Part shown: in pieces, positions 9,059 to 16,187 of the stretch
Layout of the letters: every line of letters begins with the position of its first letter
How positions within the stretch are numbered: the stretch's first letter is position 1
NCBI RefSeq assembly: GCF_002946835.1
Contig: NZ_CP026652.1
Span: 744,001-808,000 of the forward strand
Length of the DNA stretch: 64,000 nt
From: Streptomyces dengpaensis
GTDB taxonomy: Bacteria > Actinomycetota > Actinomycetes > Streptomycetales > Streptomycetaceae
Direction: 5' to 3'
Notes under the pieces: model-generated
Databases searched by the model: none
What the model saw: the letters and a program-made list of their open reading frames with translations, nothing else
What the model was told of the DNA's origin: nothing
Program-made: the position numbers and the translations under genes

Positions 9059-9211
9059 GCGGCGGACCGGGGGCATTCTGGTTGACCGGGGGTGCGTTCC
9101 GGCGGACCGGGGGTGCGTTCCGGCGCACCGCTGACACCCCCTGGGCCTCACTTCCGACACCCCCTGGGCCTCACCTCTGGCACCTGCCGGGCCCCGCTTC
9201 TCCCCCGGGCC
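9059..9211. repeat. Convergent intergenic region made of short direct repeats
   Basis: Between the ends of the ATPase and binding-protein genes lie three imperfect copies of a roughly 20-bp unit (ggaccgggggtgcgttccgg type, 9063-9125), then two copies of a roughly 23-bp unit (acaccccctgggcctcactt type, 9131-9180) and a third partial one. No frame here resembles a protein, and no strong hairpin is evident. Confidence 0.7.
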
Positions 9212-10180
9212 TCACTTCAGCAGCCCTTTGTCCTTCAGATACGTCCGCGCCACGTCGTCCGGCAACCGTCGCCAGCTGTCCACCTGCTGGTTCATGGACG
9301 CCAAATCGGCGGTCGTGAGGACGTCGTTGAGCTTGCTGAGCGCCTTGGTGACCGGGCGGCCGCCCGCGCGGGCGCGGCTGACGACCGGCACGACGTAGTC
9401 GGCGTTCTGCAGGTGCTTGTCGTCGGCGAGGAGCACCAGGCCGAATTCCTCCAGGGTCGCGTCCGTCGTGGTGGTCAGCACCATCTGGTCCCGGCCGCTC
9501 TGCACGGCCAGCTTCGCCTGGGTGGTGCCGACGCCCTTCGGGTCGACGGCGGTGATGTCGATGCCAAAGGTCTTCTTCAACCCCGGCTCGCAGTAAGGTC
9601 GTTGCACGCACTCGTCGCCCGCCGCGAGCCGCACCTTCAGGCCGGACCTGCCGAGGTCGCTGAGTGTCTTGAGGTGATGCTGACGGGCGTACGCCGCCGT
9701 CACGGCGAAGGCGTTCTGATCGACGGCCCTGCCGGGGTTCAGGACGGTGAGGCCGCGGGGCGTGGCCAGCTTGCGCAGGGCCGCCATCGTGGCGTCGAGG
9801 TCAGGTGAGCCGACGGGCGGTGCGTCGGCGCCGTTGGTCTTGGCGTTCAGCCAGTCCGCGAAGGTGGCCGCGTATTCGGGGACGACGTCGATCTGGCCCG
9901 ATTCCAGGGCGGGTTCGTAGAGTTCGCGGTTGGCGACCGTGATCATGGAGGTCTTGTAGCCGGCCTGGTTCAGCAGCAGCGCGTACATCTGGGCCAGCAG
10001 ATCGCTCTCGGTGAAGCCGGCCGAGCCGATGGTCAGATGCCTGCTGTCGCCGGGCGAGACGGTGACCGCGTCCCGGTTTTCCAGGGACGGGCCGGTGGTG
10101 CAGCCGCTCAACAGGACCAGAGCCACCAGTGCGCTCCCCCGCCTCACGGCGAGCGCGCCCCGTGCGGCCCTCCGCCTCAT
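9212..10180 (-). CDS. Osmoprotectant-binding lipoprotein of the OpuC/ProX type
   Basis: This 322-residue protein starts with an Arg-rich n-region, a hydrophobic core and the lipobox LLSGC (Cys27), so it should be lipid-anchored outside the membrane. The body matches the OpuAC-like substrate-binding fold (SAGFTESDLLAQMYALLLNQ near the start, then VVPEYAATFADW). It would capture glycine betaine or a similar quaternary amine for the permeases encoded upstream. The ATG at 10180 is chosen because it directly precedes the signal peptide; the same frame stays open upstream through a 36-bp repeat that could offer other starts. The usual ribosome-binding site is missing. Confidence 0.87.
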   Translation of the reverse strand: MRRRAARGALAVRRGSALVALVLLSGCTTGPSLENRDAVTVSPGDSRHLTIGSAGFTESDLLAQMYALLLNQAGYKTSMITVANRELYEPALESGQIDVVPEYAATFADWLNAKTNGADAPPVGSPDLDATMAALRKLATPRGLTVLNPGRAVDQNAFAVTAAYARQHHLKTLSDLGRSGLKVRLAAGDECVQRPYCEPGLKKTFGIDITAVDPKGVGTTQAKLAVQSGRDQMVLTTTTDATLEEFGLVLLADDKHLQNADYVVPVVSRARAGGRPVTKALSKLNDVLTTADLASMNQQVDSWRRLPDDVARTYLKDKGLLK

Positions 10181-10292
10181 CGCGCCCCCCACGCCCCGTG
10201 CCGCCCTCCGCCTCACCGCGCCCCCCATGCCCCGTGCGGCCCTCCGCCTCACCGCGCCCCCCACGCCCCGTGCGGCCCTCCGCCTCACCGCG
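10153..10292 (-). repeat. 36-bp tandem repeat covering the start of the binding-protein gene
   Basis: About 3.8 units (three full copies) of cgcgccccccacgccccgtg plus cggccctccgcctcac (+ strand) run from inside the signal-peptide codons back to the stop of the upstream permease gene. On the coding strand each unit encodes a variant of (V/M)RRRAARGVGGA, and each has GTG or ATG at the same position as the true start. Copies differ by one or two bases. It fills the whole gap between the two genes. Confidence 0.85.
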
Positions 10293-10956
10293 CTCCCCTC
10301 ACCAAGTGCGGAGCCAGCCGCTCCACGACCTCGAAGATCCCCTCGACGATCAGCGCGAACACGGCGACCAGGACGGCACCGGCGACGACCTGGGGCGTAC
10401 TCGCCAGATTGAAACCCGCGGTGATGATCCGGCCGAGCCCTCCGCCACCCGCGAGCGCGGCGATGGTGGCGGTCGCGACCAGCTGGACGGCGGCCAGCCG
10501 CACCCCGTTCAGGACCATCGGCAGCGAAAGGGGCAGTTCTACGTGAAACAACATCTGGCGGCCGGTCATGCCCATTCCCCGCGCCGCCTGCACGATGCTG
10601 CGGTTGACCTCGCGCATGCCGACGTACGCGTTGGTGAGCAGTGGCGGAACGGCGAACAGCACGAGCGCTACGACCGTCGGCCCCTCGCCCCACTTGCCGA
10701 TGGGTGTCAGGAGCAGCAGGACGAGAACGGCGAAGGTGGGCACCGCGCGGCCGACGTTGGAGATGTTCACGGCCAGCGCGCCGCCCCTGCCGAGATGCCC
10801 CAGGACGAGGGCGACCGGCAGCGCAATCAGGCAGCTGACGACCAGACAGACGACGGTCATGACCAGGTGCTGGAAGAGCCGGTGCCAGATGCCCTCGTCG
10901 CCCGACCAGTGCGCGGGGTCGGCGAGCCAGTCCCAGGCGGCGGTCAGGGCGTTCAT
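10285..10956 (-). CDS. Osmoprotectant ABC transporter permease (second)
   Basis: This 223-residue integral membrane protein has about five hydrophobic segments and the BPD-transporter EAA loop (AARGMGMTGRQMLFHVELPLSLP at about 125), which contacts the ATPase. It belongs to the OpuCB/OpuCD permease family and is paralogous to the gene upstream, whose stop overlaps its ATG (ATGA). The start is fixed by this overlap. The C-terminus falls within the first unit of the 36-bp repeat. Confidence 0.9.
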   Translation of the reverse strand: MNALTAAWDWLADPAHWSGDEGIWHRLFQHLVMTVVCLVVSCLIALPVALVLGHLGRGGALAVNISNVGRAVPTFAVLVLLLLTPIGKWGEGPTVVALVLFAVPPLLTNAYVGMREVNRSIVQAARGMGMTGRQMLFHVELPLSLPMVLNGVRLAAVQLVATATIAALAGGGGLGRIITAGFNLASTPQVVAGAVLVAVFALIVEGIFEVVERLAPHLVRGAR

Positions 10957-11633
10957 CCGCGGGCCGCCCTGGTCCAGGGGGTGATGAGCCGCTGTACGCC
11001 CAGCAGGAGGAGGTCCGCGAGGACGGCGATGACCACGCACAGCACGGACGCGGTGAGGACCTGGGCCTTGAAGTAGGTGTTCATGCCCGCGTAGATGAGG
11101 TTGCCGAGCCCTCCGAAGCCGACGATCGCGCCGACCGTGAGCAGCGCGACCGCCGAGACGGTGGCGATCCGCAGCCCGGCCATGGCGGCGGGCACGGCGA
11201 GCGGCAGTTCGACGGTGAGCAGCAGCCTGATGGGCCCGTAGCCCATGCCGCGCGCGGCCTGCCGGGTCTCCTCGGGGACGGCGCGCAGGCCCGCGAGGAT
11301 GTTCCGCACGAGCACAGTCAGCGAGTAGAGGACGAGGCCCGCGACGACCAGGGCGGCCGACAGCCCGTAGACGGGCAGGAGCAGCGAGAACATGGCGAGC
11401 GACGGGATCGTGTAGAGAATCGTGGTCACCGCCAGCACCGGACCGGCCGCGAGGCCCCAGCGGCGGGCGAGTACGGCCAGCGGCAGCGCGATGAGGAGCC
11501 CGATGAGGACGGAGACCGCGGTGAGTTGGAAGTGCTGGACGACCGCGTCGAGGATGATCTGGCGGCGGGTGCTCAGATACTCACCGCAGATCCATTCGTT
11601 GCGCGCGAGGCAGTCGTCCGGGGGCGCGGTCAC
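10953..11633 (-). CDS. Osmoprotectant ABC transporter permease (first)
   Basis: This 226-residue permease of the OpuCB/OpuCD family has a periplasmic-side N-terminus (CLARNEWICGEYLSTRR), five to six membrane spans and an EAA loop near residue 135 (AARGMGYGPIRLLLTVELPL). It is the first gene of the minus-strand transport operon permease - permease - binding protein. The start is GTG at 11633. The promoter should lie in 11634-11839, where nothing recognisable was found. Confidence 0.9.
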   Translation of the reverse strand: MTAPPDDCLARNEWICGEYLSTRRQIILDAVVQHFQLTAVSVLIGLLIALPLAVLARRWGLAAGPVLAVTTILYTIPSLAMFSLLLPVYGLSAALVVAGLVLYSLTVLVRNILAGLRAVPEETRQAARGMGYGPIRLLLTVELPLAVPAAMAGLRIATVSAVALLTVGAIVGFGGLGNLIYAGMNTYFKAQVLTASVLCVVIAVLADLLLLGVQRLITPWTRAARG

Positions 11634-11839
11634 TCGTCCATTGCATCGGCGGCCGACGGGGGCGGCGCGTTGTGGTGGCCCGTACGTGCGACAGCCGTAC
11701 GGAGTGCTCGACTACGGGGTGCCGCAGGTACGGGGTGTCGTTGAGTACACCCCGGAATACGGATTCTGCGCCCCATGTGGTCCCGTCCCGGTCTCCGTAG
11801 CTTCGTCGGCAGGGCACAGGGCGTGCCGGACGGAGAGTG

Positions 11840-12270
11840 ATGACGATGTTTCGGACCAGCTCATGACGCACGAGCGACAAGGGACCCGCCTCCGAGGCAC
11901 TGCGGCTGGTGAAGGTCGGCAAGACCCCATCATGCTGATCAACTCCCTGTACGAGGCGACGACTTACCGCAGCGGGGAGTTCGGCCGACAGCGGCTGGCG
12001 GGTGCGACGCCGGGCCAGGTGCTGGGCATGGTCGGCGTCGAGGGCGTGATCGTGACGGTGACCGGGGTCTTCTTCGGCACCGTGGCCGGGCTCGCGGGGA
12101 TCCTCCCGTTCACCCTGGTCCGTACGGACGCGGCATGGCCGGGCCAGGGACTGGGCATCTGGCTCATTGTCGTCGCGGTCGCGGCGGCGGTGACGATGGG
12201 CACCAGCCTGTTCACGGCCCGGCGCACGGTGCGGACGCCCGCGGTGGCGGCGGTGACGGTCGCCGCGTGA
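11840..12270 (+). pseudogene. Remnant of an FtsX/MacB-type ABC permease
   Basis: An N-terminal scrap (MTMFRTSS, typical of these permeases in Streptomyces) opens at 11840 and stops at 11866. A second frame from about 11935 encodes the last roughly 110 residues of an FtsX-domain permease: INSLYEATTYRSGEFGRQRL, GATPGQVLGMVGVEG, two membrane spans and a final TARRTVRTPAV. The roughly 700 residues between are missing and the two scraps are in different frames. No partner ATPase gene is present. The gene is clearly non-functional. Confidence 0.7.
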
Positions 12271-12290
12271 CCGGACGCTCGATCCGGGGA

Positions 12291-12316
12291 GGGGCACCCG
12301 CCCGAGCGGGTGCCCC
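12291..12316. terminator. Hairpin terminator after the permease remnant
   Basis: Perfect 11-bp stem (ggggcacccgc / gcgggtgcccc) with loop ccga, followed by ttcg. It lies between the permease remnant and the ANTAR gene. Confidence 0.7.
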
Positions 12317-12392
12317 TTCGCCCGCGTTGGCATGCGCCGCGCCCAGTGGCGACGATGGAGTCGAAGGACGCGGCCCGACCCCGGAGGGGACG

Positions 12393-12896
12393 ATGAACCG
12401 AGACGCTCGTTCGGGAGACGACGAGCCGCGCGCCATCCCCGAGGAGAGGGCATCGCCCGCCGGGGAGTCGGCATCGCCCGCCGAGGAGTCGGTTTCGCCC
12501 GCCGACGAGTCGGTATCGCCCGCCGAGGAGACGGACCGGATCGCCGAGGAGGCGGACCAGATTGTCGGGGAGGCGGACCAGGTTGTCGGGGAGGCGGACC
12601 AGATTGTCGAGCTGCGAGAAGAAATCGACCAGTTGAAGGAAGCCGTCACCTCGCACGCCGTCGTGGACCAGGCGATCGGCGTGGTGGTCGCCCTCGTTCG
12701 AGTGACCCCCGATCAAGGGTGGACCGTTCTCAGGGAGATTTCCCAGCACACGAACATCAAGCTGCGCACGATCGCGGAGATGATCATTTCCTGGGGAGGG
12801 AAAGGAGATCTGTCACCCGAGATTCGCGCGGCCCTTGAGGACACGATCGACAAATACGGGCCCACGCAGATCCCGGATTCTCCGTCCGCCCCGTAA
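12393..12896 (+). CDS. ANTAR-domain protein with N-terminal heptad repeats
   Basis: The 167-residue protein ends in an ANTAR RNA-binding antiterminator domain (AVVDQAIGVVVALVRVTPDQ at about 90, then IKLRTIAEMIISW), a fold that binds paired hexanucleotide-loop hairpins in nascent RNA. In front is a low-complexity acidic stretch of seven-residue units: four of SPAEESV type (residues 20-47) and three of EADQIVG type (residues 54-74). The latter runs into ELREEIDQLKEAV, a good coiled coil. No GAF or receiver domain is attached, unlike many ANTAR proteins. The ATG at 12393 has GGAGGGG six bases upstream. Its RNA targets are unknown. Confidence 0.85.
   Translation: MNRDARSGDDEPRAIPEERASPAGESASPAEESVSPADESVSPAEETDRIAEEADQIVGEADQVVGEADQIVELREEIDQLKEAVTSHAVVDQAIGVVVALVRVTPDQGWTVLREISQHTNIKLRTIAEMIISWGGKGDLSPEIRAALEDTIDKYGPTQIPDSPSAP
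12450..12614 (+). repeat. Two sets of 21-bp heptad-coding repeats in the ANTAR gene
   Basis: Set A: four units of gcatcgcccgccgaggagtc plus g at 12450-12533. Set B: three units of gcggaccagattgtcgggga plus g at 12552-12614. Each 21-bp unit equals one seven-residue heptad, so copy-number change would lengthen the acidic linker or coiled coil without a frameshift. Confidence 0.88.
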
Positions 12897-12924
12897 CCCT
12901 GGAAACCTCGACGTCCCGGAAGCC

Positions 12925-12992
12925 CCGAACCCCTCGAACCCCTCGAACCCCTCGAAGTCCCCGAAGCCGCCGAAGCCGCCGAAGCCCTCGAA
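12925..12992. repeat. 9-bp direct repeats downstream of the ANTAR gene
   Basis: Three copies of cgaacccct are followed by cgaagtccc, then three of cgaagccgc-type units. They lie in the 249-bp gap before the sigma-factor gene. The gap has no other recognisable content. Confidence 0.75.
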
Positions 12993-13145
12993 AAGGTTTG
13001 GATCGTTTCCGCCCCGGTAGTCCGAAGAGAGGCGAGAAGCTGGCCAACCGCTCCCGGGAGGGTTCGGCAGTGAGCTCGCCCCCGGCCGCCCGGACCGAGC
13101 GAACTCGACCGGGCGCCCGGGTAGGAACGCTGACCGTTCCAGGGG

Positions 13146-13940
13146 CTATGCGGCATTGGAGAGCACCTGATCCCGCAGCGCGGCGCAGCTGTTGTTGATC
13201 AGACGGGACACATGCATCTGCGAGATGCCGAGCCGCTCCGCGATACGGCTCTGCGTCATGTCGCCGAAGAACCGCAGGTAGAGGATGGTCCGCTCACGCT
13301 CGGGCAGCGCGCTCAGGGCGGGCTTCACGGCCTCGCGGTCGACGACCAGGTCGAAGCCGTCGTCGGGCTCGCCCAGGGCGTCGGCGAGGGCGTATCCGTC
13401 CTCGCTGCCCGGCAGTTCGGCGTCGAGCGAGAGCGCGGCGAAGCTGTCCAGGGCCTCCAGGGCGGTGCGTACCTCGTCCTCGCCGAGGTGCGCGCACGCG
13501 GCGATCTCGGCGATGGTGGGCTGTCGGCCCGGCATCGTCTGGGACAGGTCCTTCAAGGCGGTACGCACCCGGTTGCGCAGATCCTGGACACGGCGCGGCA
13601 CGTGCAGGACCCACATGTGGTCACGGAAATGGCGTTTGATCTCGCCCGTGATGGTCGGGACCGCATAGCTCTCGAAGGCGTTGCCCCGCGTCGGGTCGAA
13701 CCGGTCGACCGCCTTGACCAGGCCCAGCGCCGCGACCTGGCTGAGGTCCTCGATGGATTCACCCCTGCCCCGGTACTGGCCCGCGATGCGTTCCGCCATG
13801 GGCAGCCAGGCGCGCACGATCTCATTGCGCAGTTCCTGCCGCTCGGGGCCGTCGGGCAGCGCGCACAGCGTCGCGAAGGCGGCGGCGGTGTCCGGAGCGT
13901 CGTCGTGTGGATGTTGCTTCGTTGCGACCGTGACACGCAT
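13146..13940 (-). CDS. RNA polymerase sigma factor, SigB/SigF/SigG family
   Basis: This 264-residue group 3 sigma factor has region 2 (ESIEDLSQVAALGLVKAVDR and AVPTITGEIKRHFRD at about 70-115), region 3 (about 130-180) and a region 4 helix-turn-helix ending TQSRIAERLGISQMHVSRL. It belongs to the family that in Streptomyces controls osmotic stress and sporulation, usually through anti-sigma and anti-anti-sigma partners. None is adjacent. The ATG at 13940 is chosen over a GTG three codons earlier because the GGGAG site is better spaced. The in-frame extension further upstream is not protein-like. Confidence 0.92.
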   Translation of the reverse strand: MRVTVATKQHPHDDAPDTAAAFATLCALPDGPERQELRNEIVRAWLPMAERIAGQYRGRGESIEDLSQVAALGLVKAVDRFDPTRGNAFESYAVPTITGEIKRHFRDHMWVLHVPRRVQDLRNRVRTALKDLSQTMPGRQPTIAEIAACAHLGEDEVRTALEALDSFAALSLDAELPGSEDGYALADALGEPDDGFDLVVDREAVKPALSALPERERTILYLRFFGDMTQSRIAERLGISQMHVSRLINNSCAALRDQVLSNAA

Positions 13941-14144
13941 GGTGCTCACAACTCCCTCAGGGGGTGCTGAGTGGACAGTCACCATGGGAGGGGCACGCAC
14001 GCGCAGCGGTTGGAGACACCCGCGGTCCGGCGTAGCAGCCCCCACGGACGTGCCTCCTGTCCGAAGCACTCAAGCAACATTTTTCCCGCTTCGACCCGTC
14101 AAAAGCAATATCGGCTGATCGAAAGCGTCCCCGGCGCGTGAAGG

Positions 14145-14180
14145 CCGTCCCCGGCGCGTGGCGACTGACGCCGGGGACGG
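14145..14180. terminator. Hairpin terminator downstream of the subtilase-like gene
   Basis: A 12-bp perfect stem (ccgtccccggcg / cgccggggacgg) with a 12-base loop, 40 bases past the stop of the minus-strand gene. A partial copy of the left arm (gcgtccccggcgcgtg) lies at 14125-14140. Confidence 0.7.
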
Positions 14181-14219
14181 AGCATGGCGGAGCGGTTCCT
14201 CAGCCTCGGGGATACGCCC

Positions 14220-16010
14220 CTACCACCGCGGCCCTACCACCGCGTACAGCTGGTCGCCGCGGTAGTCCTGCTGCCAGGTGGTGGGGAGGCCGAGGGCGGT
14301 GGGGGCATCGGCGATACCCGCACCGGTGCGGGCCGGGTCGGCGCCGGGCAGGGGGCGGCAGGCGGCCCTCAGCAGGGTGTGCAGTCGGTCGGCGCGGGCC
14401 GGGGTGCGCGGGACGGCCTGAGTGCGCAGGTAGTCGTGGTGCGCAAGCAGCAGCGCCGCCAGGCCCGTGACGTAGGACGCGGCGATCGCGGTGCCGTCGG
14501 CAGGTGTGTAACCGTCGCCGAGTCCGGTGGTGATCACCGCCGCGCCGGGGGCGACCAGGTCGACGCCGGGTCCGGTGGGGGTGAACGGGGCGGGATAGGG
14601 CCCGCCCCAGGGCGGTTGCACGGCCGCGAGGGGACTGTTGGCGGGGTAGGTGCCGGTGTGGGCGATCGCCCCTACCGCCAGGACGCCGGGCAGCGCGGCG
14701 AGGTGGGTGACCGGGCCGGCGGTGTCGCCGGCCGGGGCGATGACGGTGATACCGGCGGCGTGCGCGTCCAGCAGCTTCCATGCGACCAGCTGGGACGGGG
14801 CCTCGTAGGCGAGGCCGAGCTGGGCGATGTCGATGTCGTGGGTGACGCAGTGGTCGATCGCCTGCAGCAGGTCGCTGACGTGCCCGCCGGGGAACAGCTT
14901 GAGGGCGTGGAGCTCGGCCTCCGCGGCGATCCCGGTGATGCCGGTGCGATTGTCGGCCGCGGCGATGATCCCGGCGCACTGGGTGCCCCGGCCGGTGGCG
15001 TCCGTTCCCCACGTGCCGGTTCCGGAACCGGTGAAGTCGTGACCGTTCCGGACGGTGTCCTTCAGGTCCGGGTGGCCGGTGTTCACGCCGGAGTCGAGGA
15101 GGGCGATACGGATGCCGTGGCCGCGGTAGGTCGGGGGGATCTGGTGGAGTCGCATGGCCTGGACTCCCCAACCGCTCAGCACCTGGCTGGGAAAGCCCTC
15201 GAACGTGTCGGACAGGGCCTGCACCTCGATCACGGCCTCTGCGCCGTCACCCCGGAAGCGCGGGCGGCCGGTTCGCAGCGGCCAGTACCCGCCCACCGGT
15301 CGCACATGGACGGCCTGGACGGTGTCCGGGGTGTCCGCGATCAGGGTGAGGTGCACCCGGCCGTCAGGACCCGTGACCCCGTGCGCGGTCGCGCCGGTCC
15401 CGATCGACCAAACGTGCGCGCCGGGAATCGCCTCACCGTCGCTGCCCTTGATCCGCAGCGTGATGTGCTCGGGCTCCTCCAGCGTGACGGCCAGTGCCGG
15501 GTCGACCACGGGCACGGTCGTGCCGAAGCCGCCGCCGACCGGTGCGGTGGGCGTGTAGCAGAGCGGCTGGTCGATCTCCACGACGACCTGCGGGTTCGCC
15601 GCCAGGGCGCGGGCCCGCTCGTCCGGCATCGCGACCACCGCGACCGGCGGGCACGCGAGATGCGGCTCGGCGATGGCCCCCAGCCCCTGCGAGCGTGACG
15701 GCCGCAGCTGTGCCAGGGGTTCCACATCGGGGTCCTCCTCCAGCAGCGCGAACAGCGCGGCGGCCTCGATCGGCGGCACCCCGCCGACCAGCGAGCCCAC
15801 CACGCGCGGCGCCACCAGATACCGGCCCCAGCCCGCCCTCAGACCCCGCCCCGGCACACGGGACTCGGGCCGCTCGTGCCTTCCCTCAGCCATACCGCCC
15901 GGCTCGCCCGTGGCCGACGACTGCTGGCCCGCCTCCCCCTGGGCGCCCTGGGACTTCGCGCCTTCGCCTCCGTTGCCCGGCTTCATACCGTTGCCGCCCT
16001 GCTCACTCAT
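14220..16010 (-). CDS. Cytoplasmic subtilase-fold protein lacking the catalytic residues (pseudo-protease)
   Basis: The 596-residue protein has no signal peptide. Residues 1-60 are Gly/Gln-rich and disordered; 65-150 resemble a prodomain; 165-265 form an inserted beta-sandwich (EHITLRIKGSDGEAIPGAHV); 280-596 are a peptidase S8 domain. The Asp motif survives (IALLDSGVNTGHPDL, D306). The His motif GHGTH reads GRGTQ (Arg341), the oxyanion Asn is Asp429 (APAGDT) and the Ser motif GTSMA reads GTAIA (Ala508). Three of four key residues are gone while the fold is well kept, so a binding or scaffold role is more likely than proteolysis. A Gln-rich protein is encoded 178 bases upstream on the same strand. 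Start ATG 16010; GTG 16013 is equally possible, and neither has a good ribosome-binding site. Confidence 0.85.
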   Translation of the reverse strand: MSEQGGNGMKPGNGGEGAKSQGAQGEAGQQSSATGEPGGMAEGRHERPESRVPGRGLRAGWGRYLVAPRVVGSLVGGVPPIEAAALFALLEEDPDVEPLAQLRPSRSQGLGAIAEPHLACPPVAVVAMPDERARALAANPQVVVEIDQPLCYTPTAPVGGGFGTTVPVVDPALAVTLEEPEHITLRIKGSDGEAIPGAHVWSIGTGATAHGVTGPDGRVHLTLIADTPDTVQAVHVRPVGGYWPLRTGRPRFRGDGAEAVIEVQALSDTFEGFPSQVLSGWGVQAMRLHQIPPTYRGHGIRIALLDSGVNTGHPDLKDTVRNGHDFTGSGTGTWGTDATGRGTQCAGIIAAADNRTGITGIAAEAELHALKLFPGGHVSDLLQAIDHCVTHDIDIAQLGLAYEAPSQLVAWKLLDAHAAGITVIAPAGDTAGPVTHLAALPGVLAVGAIAHTGTYPANSPLAAVQPPWGGPYPAPFTPTGPGVDLVAPGAAVITTGLGDGYTPADGTAIAASYVTGLAALLLAHHDYLRTQAVPRTPARADRLHTLLRAACRPLPGADPARTGAGIADAPTALGLPTTWQQDYRGDQLYAVVGPRW

Positions 16011-16060
16011 CACCCAACCGCCATCTCAGACTCATAGGGTCGTCATGTGTTCTGGATCTT

Positions 16061-16096
16061 GCTGGTGGGAGCGGGCGTGTCTCCGCTCCCACCAGC
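16061..16096. terminator. Long hairpin between Gln-rich and pseudo-subtilase genes
   Basis: Perfect 14-bp inverted repeat (gctggtgggagcgg / ccgctcccaccagc) with an 8-base loop. It is the one of three hairpins in this gap nearest the pseudo-subtilase start, 50 bases from it. It may terminate, attenuate or protect transcript ends. Confidence 0.6.
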
Positions 16097-16099
16097 GGC

Positions 16100-16130
16100 C
16101 CGTGGCCCGGTGCCTCGAACCGGGCCACGG
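16100..16130. terminator. Second hairpin in the same gap
   Basis: A 12-bp stem (ccgtggcccggt / accgggccacgg) with loop gcctcga. It has the shape of a factor-independent terminator without a T-run, as is common in Streptomyces. A third inverted repeat (ccggccgggcg at 16133-16143 with cgcccggccgg at 16172-16182) lies next to the Gln-rich gene's stop. Confidence 0.6.
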
Positions 16131-16187
16131 ATCCGGCCGGGCGGCCTCACCCTGGGAGTGGGTGCGGACGGCGCCCGGCCGGCGGTC

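Noticed and set aside
10153..10292. CRISPR-like 36-bp repeats
   Set aside because: The unit length is CRISPR-like but the copies abut with no spacers and are in frame with the gene start.
14184..15698. 504-codon plus-strand frame opposite the pseudo-subtilase
   Set aside because: No domain resemblance; the minus-strand frame has clear subtilase motifs.
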